7,405 nucleotides of DNA from Lentimicrobiaceae bacterium (GTDB taxonomy: Bacteria; Bacteroidota; Bacteroidia; Bacteroidales; SKPS01): assembly GCA_007119395.1 (NCBI GenBank), contig SKPS01000267.1, positions 1-7,405 of the forward strand, in the 5' to 3' direction. Below are positions 1-5,382 of this stretch, piece after piece. The stretch's first letter is position 1. Each line of letters opens with the position of its first letter. The notes beneath the pieces were generated by a model. That model was not told the origin of the DNA and ran no database searches. It worked only from the letters and a program-made list of their open reading frames with translations. The position numbers and the translations under genes are program-made.

Positions 1-312
1 CACGGAATAATGGGGTGACGAATACCCGGGCATCAGCTCAAATACCGCCGAAGTGCCGGAGTAAATCAGTTTTGCCGTCTGCTCCTCCACCGTAGCCGCA
101 AGGTAAACCTGCCTGGTCTGTACCGTATGGTTCTGGAACGATAACGCATTGAGAAAGTCCTCAGGGACAAATTTCCCGGGTGGAGGAAGTTGAATGTTTA
201 CTGAGATTTGACCTGTTCCCATGAATACATGGAGCAGCAAAAGCATCACAATAAAGTGCCGCCTGTATCCTGCCTTCCGTTTAAAGAATACTAATCGATT
301 GTTCATCATCAT
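1..312 (-). CDS. Secreted surface protein, TANFOR-like N-terminus (partial)
   Basis: Only the first 104 codons lie in the window; the gene continues past position 1. Three consecutive ATG codons (312, 309, 306) could start it. No clear ribosome binding site separates them, so the outermost is used. The N-terminus is a classic export signal: a basic stretch (FFKRKAGYRRH), a hydrophobic core (FIVMLLLLHVFMG), and probable cleavage near GTGQ. The mature part opens with ISVNIQLPPPGKFVPEDF and continues with alternating beta-like residues. From memory this resembles the start of Bacteroidota proteins annotated as TANFOR domain proteins, often large secreted proteins with fibronectin-III-like repeats; that is family recall, not a search result. 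It starts 32 bp after the stop of the upstream barrel gene on the same strand, so the two are probably cotranscribed. A surface adhesin or barrel partner is the inferred role. The reading frame is certain; the family call is moderate. Confidence 0.7.
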   Translation of the reverse strand, partial: MMMNNRLVFFKRKAGYRRHFIVMLLLLHVFMGTGQISVNIQLPPPGKFVPEDFLNALSFQNHTVQTRQVYLAATVEEQTAKLIYSGTSAVFELMPGYSSPHYSV

Positions 313-344
313 TATAATTAGGGTTGTTGTATCATCTATCCTCT

Positions 345-2105
345 TTACAGTCTGGTGACTAAAGAGCACCTGACCATGTATTGATTGAATTCCCTTTCCG
401 GTCTCAGTGCATCCCGGTACCGGAGTGGCTCAGCCACAAAAATGAGCCTCCCTGCTTTGCCCAGATCGGCGGAAAAATTAACAGCAACGCCTGTTCTCCG
501 TTCATCCTGGTTGCCGGTATATCTGATGGAGAGCCCTGCCCGCCACTTTCTGCCATGATGATAGTATGCTGCCGCCGTGACCATACCCGAGAGCCGGTGT
601 AAGGTATCGGTGCGCAGTGAATAGTAACCACCCGATAATTGCAGCGACAAGGGGATTTTCAGCATAACGGTCTGCTGCACCATGAGCTGGGCTCCCTTGT
701 ATGCTGTAATGACATCGGATACGGTGGTCTTCATGTTCTGTCCCGACCAGGTGATGCCGGTGTATGCATTGTAATGCTTTGCCAGAATGTAGTTTTTGCC
801 TGAAGATATGGTAAAGATTTCGGCGTTGCTTCGTTGGATCATGTTTTCTCCACTCACCTGCTGCCGGTGTGGCGACCAGGTCATGCTGACCCAAGGCCAT
901 TTGTCGGGTCTTATGAAAGTGGTAATACCCCAGATGTCGGTGGTGGTGGTCATCGCCTTAAGGCCTGAAAGATTGTCGCGGTAGATACGTGCCCATGGCT
1001 GTACCATCACACGCTTACTCAGGAGCATACGTGTGGCCTGAACCTCCAGACCTTCGTAATCCTGCCGCATAAAAGGGACACCCGCCGAGCGGTATCCCGG
1101 TGCTATGCGCATTGCCGAAGCCTTTACCTTGGTGTTGGGCAAGTTTAAGCTGCTTTCTAATCTGGCTGCGTACGACAGCGAAGTGGTTAGCCGGGGCTGG
1201 TAAACGGATGTTATCCAGTTGGGCAACACATCAGAAGCGATAGGTTCCGAGCCGGTGTTTGTGGTGTTGGCACATCCGGAGAGCTCACCCCTGAACTGAA
1301 GCTTCTGTTGAAACAGATGGGTGACACCCTCTATACCTACCACCATGCCCTCTCCCGGATGTTGTATCAGAGGAATAGTGTCGGCCGGAAGAAAAAAGGT
1401 GTCGGCTATGTGGATGAAGGTATCGGGTTGTTGGATGAAGAACTGAGCGTCACCGGTATGGCTCTCAGGGAGGTCTCTGTAACGGAGTACGGACAAGTAG
1501 ACAGAACTCTTCTCAGGCCTGCCATAACCCAAACGTCCGAAAAACATCCTCTGCCGGTACTGCGGGCTCCATAGGAAACCGCCTGTTACAGGCTGTTGGG
1601 AGGTGCCATAGGCTGCCGCAGCAGAAAACCGCCCAAAACGTACTCCGGCATGTGCACCCTGTAACATAACACCACTGATCATGAGCTTCGAATAATCAGG
1701 ACGGGTTCGTCCCACCTCCAAGACCTCAAAATGGCGTAAAAACCTCAATGCAGGCTTCTTTATCCCTTGCCGAAGCAAAGTGCGCATGTCAACCTGCAGC
1801 GTATAGTGGTTCATGGGTTGATAGCCCGGATGCTGCATAGTGGAATATAGGGCCGACCCATTTATGGGAATGCCCGCCAGGTTAAGCTGCCCCCGAAAAC
1901 TCCATATAAGGTATTGCGCAGGGATATCCTGCCCGATACCCTGACGGTTTGACCAATATCCTGTTAAGGTGCTCGTGCCTTTAAAGGAGACCCTCCATCG
2001 CCCCTCTCTTTTGCATGTGTCTTCTGTGCCCTTTAAGGGTAAAAAACAGATTAACAGAAACGAACACGATATTACGATTCGTTTCGTTTCCATATCCATC
2101 AACAT
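345..2105 (-). CDS. Outer-membrane beta-barrel-like protein, function unknown
   Basis: The frame is open back to a GTG at 2120, with ATG candidates at 2105, 2099 and 2093. I chose 2105 (586 aa) because AT-rich sequence precedes it; 2093 (METKRIVIS) is nearly as good. A signal peptide is visible (KRIVISCSFLLICFLPLKG), with no convincing lipobox. The mature protein has no recognisable enzyme motif. It has long stretches of alternating hydrophobic and polar residues rich in Tyr, Trp, Gly, Ser and Thr, separated by turns, as in a large outer-membrane barrel. The early segment (SFKGTSTLTGYWSNRQGIGQ, then a Pro-containing stretch and QPMNHY) resembles Bacteroidota barrels encoded beside TANFOR or fibronectin-III surface proteins; this is recall. 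It is followed 32 bp later by such a gene, supporting a two-gene operon for surface display or transport. It does not look like a SusC/TonB-dependent receptor: no plug domain is visible. Confidence 0.75.
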   Translation of the reverse strand: MLMDMETKRIVISCSFLLICFLPLKGTEDTCKREGRWRVSFKGTSTLTGYWSNRQGIGQDIPAQYLIWSFRGQLNLAGIPINGSALYSTMQHPGYQPMNHYTLQVDMRTLLRQGIKKPALRFLRHFEVLEVGRTRPDYSKLMISGVMLQGAHAGVRFGRFSAAAAYGTSQQPVTGGFLWSPQYRQRMFFGRLGYGRPEKSSVYLSVLRYRDLPESHTGDAQFFIQQPDTFIHIADTFFLPADTIPLIQHPGEGMVVGIEGVTHLFQQKLQFRGELSGCANTTNTGSEPIASDVLPNWITSVYQPRLTTSLSYAARLESSLNLPNTKVKASAMRIAPGYRSAGVPFMRQDYEGLEVQATRMLLSKRVMVQPWARIYRDNLSGLKAMTTTTDIWGITTFIRPDKWPWVSMTWSPHRQQVSGENMIQRSNAEIFTISSGKNYILAKHYNAYTGITWSGQNMKTTVSDVITAYKGAQLMVQQTVMLKIPLSLQLSGGYYSLRTDTLHRLSGMVTAAAYYHHGRKWRAGLSIRYTGNQDERRTGVAVNFSADLGKAGRLIFVAEPLRYRDALRPEREFNQYMVRCSLVTRL

Positions 2106-2196
2106 GGATTGAATTAGCACAAAATCGGGTGTAGTAACCGGCTTTACTATGGTGGTTGCTCGAGAAGATCAATGGTTACAACACCTTGTCTGTCAG

Positions 2197-2204
2197 CAAA
2201 GATA
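2197..2204 (-). promoter_or_regulatory. Candidate promoter -7 box for the barrel gene
   Basis: On the minus strand this reads TATCTTTG, an exact match to the Bacteroidota -7 consensus TAnnTTTG. The expected -33 position (about 2224-2228) reads GTCG, a poor match to TTTG, and lies inside one arm of an inverted repeat. Transcription would start near 2190 and leave a leader of about 85 nt. The weak -33 suggests the promoter may need an activator; that is inference. Confidence 0.5.
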
Positions 2205-2221
2205 CAACATAAAAACCCCTT

Positions 2222-2257
2222 TTCGACAGAATGGATAAAAAAAATGCGACTGTCGAA
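2222..2257. repeat. Inverted repeat TTCGACAG-N20-CTGTCGAA
   Basis: Arms at 2222-2229 and 2250-2257 are perfect 8-bp inverted copies around a 20-bp AT-rich spacer containing eight consecutive A. The arm nearer the barrel gene covers the -33 position of that gene's candidate promoter. The dyad centre-to-centre spacing is 28 bp, a little under three helical turns. This fits a regulator binding site better than a terminator, because the loop is long and no T-tract follows. The binding protein is unknown. Confidence 0.45.
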
Positions 2258-2448
2258 TAAAAACTTGCTCTTATTTCTGTTTAATGAAGATGTTCAGCGC
2301 GTGGGTGGCACATGTTTCCAGTTTTATGATGTTCGTTTGGGTCGATAACCTGAAAGCCATTGATGTGGATCGAAGGTTGCTTGCTGTGATGATTCTTCAT
2401 AATAACTTTTGTAGTCACTGGCTTGGTTGTAGCCTGAATGTTGTAGAT

Positions 2449-2487
2449 AGAAAAGCAAAAAGAACACCAAATATCTGCGGGTGTTCT
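2449..2487 (-). terminator. Terminator-like hairpin on minus strand, or hisS operator
   Basis: AGAACACC (2461-2468) and GGTGTTCT (2480-2487) form a perfect 8-bp stem with an 11-nt loop. Read on the minus strand, the stem is followed directly by a T-rich run (TTTTTGCTTTTCT), the arrangement of an intrinsic terminator. It would stop antisense transcription leaving hisS before it reaches the barrel-gene promoter. On the plus strand no T-run follows, but the dyad ends 12 bp before the hisS -7 box and so covers its -33 region. It could equally be an operator. The sequence alone does not decide. Confidence 0.4.
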
Positions 2488-2499
2488 AACCGAAACCCC

Positions 2500-2507
2500 T
2501 ATTTTTG
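2500..2507 (+). promoter_or_regulatory. Candidate promoter -7 box for hisS
   Basis: TATTTTTG matches the Bacteroidota -7 consensus TAnnTTTG exactly. Transcription would begin near 2514, giving a very short leader of about 15 nt before the ATG at 2529. No TTTG is found at the expected -33 distance; TGCG at 2476-2479 is the nearest equivalent. The box overlaps the TTG at 2505, which argues against that codon as the hisS start. Confidence 0.55.
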
Positions 2508-2528
2508 CCGATAGAAAACCTCAATATT

Positions 2529-3890
2529 ATGGCTGGTAAACCCTCTATCCCCAAAGGAACACGCGATTTTTCCCCCAATGTGCTGGGGAAACGAAACCAT
2601 ATTTTCGATACGATAAGGAGTGTGTATTCCTTGTATGGGTATATGCCCATTGAAACCCCCGCCATGGAGCTGATGGAAACGCTTACAGGGAAATATGGCG
2701 ACGAAGGTGATAAGCTGTTGTTTCGCGTTCTCAACTCAGGCGATTTCCTCAAAGGCGTTGAGGATGATGTGCTGCAGCAACGAGCCATTCAATCCATGGC
2801 ACCAAAAATCGCCGATAAAGGATTACGCTATGACCTGACCATCCCTTTTGCACGGTATGTCGTGCAGCATCGCAACGACATCACCATGCCTTTCAAACGC
2901 TACCAGTTGCAACCGGTATGGAGGGCCGACCGACCGCAAAAAGGGAGGTACCGTGAGTTTTTTCAATGTGATGCTGATGTCATTGGCAGCACATCACTCA
3001 CCAATGAGCTGGAGCTGATTCAGATGATCGATGAGGTGTTTAGCCGGCTCGATGTAGCCGTGCACATAAGGGTCAACAACCGTAAAATTCTCTACGGGGT
3101 AGCCGAAGTGGCCGGCCTGGCAGATCAGTTTTACCCTTTTACCATTGCCATCGACAAGCTCGACAAGATTGGTGTGGATGGAGTAGCCGCTGAACTGAAG
3201 TCGTTGGGGTGCCGTGAGGATATGATCAGCCGGATTACCCAATTTGTGGGCATGAAAGGGGACAACTCAGAGCAAATGGCTGCCATCACTTCGCTGGTTT
3301 CCGAATCTGAAATAGGGATGAAAGGGGTGGATGAGATGAATGAGTTGCTGCAATACCACCACTTGAATGGCACCCGCAATGCCTTGATGGTGGATATCAC
3401 CCTGGCAAGAGGACTCAACTACTATACCGGCACCATCTTCGAAGTGAACGCCACAGATGTCGCGATGGGCTCTTTATGTGGTGGCGGAAGGTACGATGAC
3501 CTGACCGGGGTGTTCGGTATGCCCGGCTTGTCAGGAGTGGGGATCTCGTTTGGTGCCGACCGGATCTATGATGTGATGGAGGAGCTTCAGAAATTTGGTG
3601 CGATAGATCCCATAAGACCGCAGGTGCTGTTGATCAATTTTGGAGGTGATGATATGATATACAGCCTCAACGCACTGTTCCATCTGCGTAAAAAAGGGGT
3701 CGCCTCTGAGCTCTATCCCGATGCTGCAAAGATCAAAAAGCAAATGACCTACGCTGATGCACGTAAAATACCTTTTGTGGTACTCGCCGGTGAACAGGAA
3801 AGAGCGAAAAGTTGTTATACCATTAAGAATATGCAGTCCGGAGAGCAACAAACGGTTGATCTCGACGGGCTGGTTGAAATGTTGTCATGA
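2529..3890 (+). CDS. hisS: Histidyl-tRNA synthetase
   Basis: Class II synthetase that charges tRNA-His with histidine in the cytoplasm, using ATP. The protein is 453 aa, a normal length for the Bacteroidota form. It opens with MAGKPSIPKGTRDFSP, typical of the phylum. Visible motifs: LRYDLTIPFAR (about residues 99-109); motif 2 around 123-148 with the WRADRPQKGRYREFFQ core; the histidine-recognition segment LARGLNYYTG (about 292-301); GGGRYD (318-323); and motif 3 GVGISFGADR (about 336-345). The C-terminal ~90 residues, from RPQVLLINFG, form the anticodon-binding domain. The ATG at 2529 is chosen over an in-frame TTG at 2505 because homologues begin at MA.KPS and the TTG lies inside the -7 box. 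It is monocistronic: the neighbour upstream is divergent and the one downstream is convergent. No catalytic residue appears to be missing. Confidence 0.97.
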   Translation: MAGKPSIPKGTRDFSPNVLGKRNHIFDTIRSVYSLYGYMPIETPAMELMETLTGKYGDEGDKLLFRVLNSGDFLKGVEDDVLQQRAIQSMAPKIADKGLRYDLTIPFARYVVQHRNDITMPFKRYQLQPVWRADRPQKGRYREFFQCDADVIGSTSLTNELELIQMIDEVFSRLDVAVHIRVNNRKILYGVAEVAGLADQFYPFTIAIDKLDKIGVDGVAAELKSLGCREDMISRITQFVGMKGDNSEQMAAITSLVSESEIGMKGVDEMNELLQYHHLNGTRNALMVDITLARGLNYYTGTIFEVNATDVAMGSLCGGGRYDDLTGVFGMPGLSGVGISFGADRIYDVMEELQKFGAIDPIRPQVLLINFGGDDMIYSLNALFHLRKKGVASELYPDAAKIKKQMTYADARKIPFVVLAGEQERAKSCYTIKNMQSGEQQTVDLDGLVEMLS

Positions 3891-3934
3891 TGCTGCCACA
3901 ACTCTTCAATTCCAATGAGAGACGTGGTAATTGA

Positions 3935-3956
3935 ATAAAGCCGTTGCAGGCTTTAT
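3935..3956. terminator. Hairpin after hisS, possible terminator
   Basis: ATAAAGCC (3935-3942) pairs perfectly with GGCTTTAT (3949-3956) around a 6-nt loop GTTGCA, starting 44 bp after the hisS stop codon. The position, in the gap between convergent genes, fits a transcription terminator. Neither strand has a proper T-run after the stem, so it is not a textbook intrinsic terminator. It may instead be a processing or stability stem. Confidence 0.4.
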
Positions 3957-3972
3957 GATAAAAACACTGGAG

Positions 3973-3990
3973 GGGGCCTGGCGCTGCCCC
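3973..3990. repeat. GC-rich hairpin between convergent genes
   Basis: GGGGC (3973-3977) pairs with GCCCC (3986-3990) around an 8-nt loop. It lies 16 bp past the preceding hairpin and about 130 bp beyond the stop of the minus-strand regulator. Read on the minus strand, a GTGTTTTTATC run follows a few bases after the stem, so it may help end transcripts coming from the regulator gene. Support is modest. Confidence 0.3.
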
Positions 3991-4118
3991 GTTAAACCTG
4001 AATCACTACTTGCAAACATTCATCAGGGTAGTGTCGGTCTCCTCCTTTTCTTCAAGTGATTCTTCAAACGCCCCCCTCCACATGCACCGTTTATCATTTG
4101 GTGATGCATTACGGGGTA

Positions 4119-5129
4119 TTAATCACCCTGCAGGATACGCTCTTTCACTTTCAGGATCTTGTTGCGTTGCGATTGGAAAAACTGGTATCGTTGGGTGGGA
4201 GATACACCACTGACCAGTGTGCTCTTTTTTATCAGGTTGTGCAGCCAAATCTCCGTATCGGCACAAAACCTGCCGTTTGTGGTAATAATGGTATTGAACG
4301 TTTGAAATCCCATATATATCGCATCGGTCTGGTCACGACGCGTAAGCACCGTGTTAGAACCAATCTCAATATCACTCACGTAGAACTTATACTCACCCTT
4401 AATGTCGGGTTGTTCTCCGGTAAGGTCGTGCTTGAAGCCCACTTCAACCTGCTTTTCCAGATTGTTCATCTCTTCCAGCAACTGATCAATCACCCTGATG
4501 GCATCCCCATTGTTGGCAAACCGCCCCGAGTCATGATAAAACTGAATCTGCTTGATGGTGCTGTTGGCAGTGCCATCTGTCCATATCTCAGAAGAGGGGA
4601 TGGAGGCATAGGCTCTGTAAATATCAGCCGCGATCTCCTTCACAGCCTCATCTACCATCTCTTCATTGAAATGATGGTCTTTCAGTGCCGGATCGTTGAT
4701 TACCTCGCGCTGCCAGTAAAACATCTTAAAAGCCATCAGCGACGGATAATTGAAGTGATGGAAGATGGGGATATCAATGGCGGCGTAAAGTATCTCTTTC
4801 CTCTCTGAGGCACTGATACTCTGTAAATCATTGAGCATCGAAGTCCAATGCCGACGGAAATTCTCAGGTTTGTCAAGCATCGAGTACTGAAAAGCAACCA
4901 GCCCCGGAGCCGACTCATTCAGCATGTCCATCGAGATGTGATAGTGCTTCGAAAGCAACGCAATCTCCTCGAATGAGAGGTTCGTCTCGCCCCTTAAACG
5001 CCTGTAAACACTGTCGGTGCTGATGTTTAACAGGTCAGAAAGCTCATACACCAAAGAGCTTCCCGGCCCGGTTCTGCGACGAATCAAATCCATGAACTTC
5101 ACCTGTAACAACTCTCTCTTCTCTTCCAT
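4119..5129 (-). CDS. XRE-like helix-turn-helix regulator with large C-terminal domain
   Basis: The frame is open to 5276, but the ATG at 5129 (MEEKRELLQ) is the likely start, giving 336 aa. Translation from further upstream would run through the promoter elements and yield an unlikely N-terminus. Residues about 24-70 form a Cro/CI-like helix-turn-helix: SLVYELSDLLNISTDSVYRR, then LRGETNLSFEEIALLSKHYH; STDSVYRRLRGE is the probable recognition region. The remaining ~265 residues are mostly helical-looking with no domain I can name. They contain a Glu/Lys-rich helix near 212-232 (IDQLLEEMNNLEKQVEV) and a more beta-like part near 245-285, and may sense a ligand or dimerise. No membrane segment is seen. 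It faces away from the CsgG-like gene at 5383, with a shared 253-bp control region. A palindrome over its own -33 element suggests autoregulation. DNA binding is confident; the target is inferred. Confidence 0.85.
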   Translation of the reverse strand: MEEKRELLQVKFMDLIRRRTGPGSSLVYELSDLLNISTDSVYRRLRGETNLSFEEIALLSKHYHISMDMLNESAPGLVAFQYSMLDKPENFRRHWTSMLNDLQSISASERKEILYAAIDIPIFHHFNYPSLMAFKMFYWQREVINDPALKDHHFNEEMVDEAVKEIAADIYRAYASIPSSEIWTDGTANSTIKQIQFYHDSGRFANNGDAIRVIDQLLEEMNNLEKQVEVGFKHDLTGEQPDIKGEYKFYVSDIEIGSNTVLTRRDQTDAIYMGFQTFNTIITTNGRFCADTEIWLHNLIKKSTLVSGVSPTQRYQFFQSQRNKILKVKERILQGD

Positions 5130-5181
5130 AAGTTTCTGTTTCGTTTTTGGCCAATCCGGTATGGAACCGGTAAAAAAAATG

Positions 5182-5230
5182 GCAAATATCCGTGGTAAAG
5201 ATAGGGGGGATTTGCAAAAAATGCAAATAT
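5182..5230. promoter_or_regulatory. Candidate operator: palindrome plus repeated half-site
   Basis: ATTTGCA (5210-5216), AAAAA, TGCAAAT (5222-5228) is a perfect 19-bp palindrome. Its right arm contains the -33 TTTG of the regulator promoter. The octamer GCAAATAT occurs there (5223-5230) and again 41 bp away (5182-5189), around the predicted transcription start. The 41-bp offset is close to four helical turns, so protein bound at both could sit on the same face. This is what an autorepressing dimer's operator would look like; binding by the adjacent regulator is inferred. Confidence 0.45.
5196..5227 (-). promoter_or_regulatory. Candidate promoter of the HTH regulator gene
   Basis: On the minus strand a -33 element TTTG (5227-5224) is followed after exactly 20 bp by TATCTTTA (5203-5196), one mismatch from TAnnTTTG. 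The spacing fits the Bacteroidota promoter. Transcription would start near 5189, about 60 nt before the ATG at 5129. The spacer contains a run of six C. A perfect TATATTTG lies at 5231-5224 but has no -33 partner, so it is the weaker candidate. Confidence 0.55.
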
Positions 5231-5236
5231 AGAGTG

Positions 5237-5250
5237 TCACTTTAAGGTGA
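5237..5250. repeat. Near-palindrome TCACTTTAAGGTGA
   Basis: A 14-bp dyad with perfect outer arms TCAC/GTGA and one imperfect inner pair. It lies just upstream of the regulator's -33 element and between the two divergent promoters. It could be a protein-binding site, but a dyad this short can occur by chance. Confidence 0.25.
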
Positions 5251-5292
5251 TCCAACCCAAAAGTATGAAAAATCAATAAACCGAAGATGTGC

Positions 5293-5304
5293 TATGTGAA
5301 CATA
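5293..5304. repeat. Palindrome TATGT-GA-ACATA
   Basis: A perfect 5-2-5 dyad ending 4 bp before the TTTG -33 element of the plus-strand promoter. That position suits an activator or repressor site for the gene at 5383. The sequence differs from the TTTGCA palindrome on the regulator side, so it would probably be bound by another protein. It is short, hence the low confidence. Confidence 0.25.
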
Positions 5305-5308
5305 TCCG

Positions 5309-5341
5309 TTTGACAGCCCCTATGCTTTGAGCCTACTTTTG
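5309..5341 (+). promoter_or_regulatory. Promoter of the CsgG-like gene
   Basis: TTTG (5309-5312), a 21-bp spacer, then TACTTTTG (5334-5341): both elements match the Bacteroidota -33/-7 consensus, making this the best promoter in the window. Transcription should start near 5348, leaving an A-rich leader of about 35 nt before the ATG at 5383, as is usual in this phylum. Confidence 0.65.
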
Positions 5342-5382
5342 CCTTTGAAAGATTCACAAAAGAAACCTAAAACTAACAAGCT

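Larger units (their letters stand above)
2106..2528. other. Divergent intergenic region, barrel gene / hisS
   Basis: These 423 bp separate the two divergent genes. They hold a -7-like box for each gene, an 8-bp inverted repeat near each box, and a small hairpin in the barrel-gene leader: TAGTAA (2132-2137) pairs with TTACTA (2144-2149) around a 6-nt loop. A 39-codon minus-strand frame (2281-2400, stop included) is open and His-rich but lacks clear translation signals, so it is not called as a gene. No tRNA or known riboswitch is recognisable. The length is more than two ordinary promoters need, so a small RNA is possible but not shown. Confidence 0.6.

Noticed and set aside
502..900. 132-codon minus-strand frame inside the barrel gene
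   Set aside because: It shares the strand with the barrel gene in another frame. Its low-complexity His/Arg-rich product shows no start signals.
938..951. GTG trinucleotide run in the barrel gene
   Set aside because: It encodes four consecutive Thr in frame and is too short to suggest a slipped-strand switch or structural repeat.
2284..2514. 76-codon plus-strand frame before hisS
   Set aside because: It runs through the inverted repeat and the hisS -7 box, has unlikely composition (many Cys, Trp and Met with no pattern), and has no promoter or ribosome site of its own.
2505..2528. N-terminal extension of hisS from TTG
   Set aside because: The codon lies within the TATTTTTG promoter box, and homologues begin at MAxKPSIPKG; the ATG at 2529 is preferred.
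4056..4808. 250-codon plus-strand frame opposite the HTH regulator gene
   Set aside because: It is antisense to a well-supported regulator, starts with a non-ATG codon, has no signal peptide or domain, and is best explained as a shadow frame.
5130..5276. 49-residue N-terminal extension of the HTH regulator
   Set aside because: This stretch contains the promoter and the palindromic operator, and its translation is unlike a regulator N-terminus.
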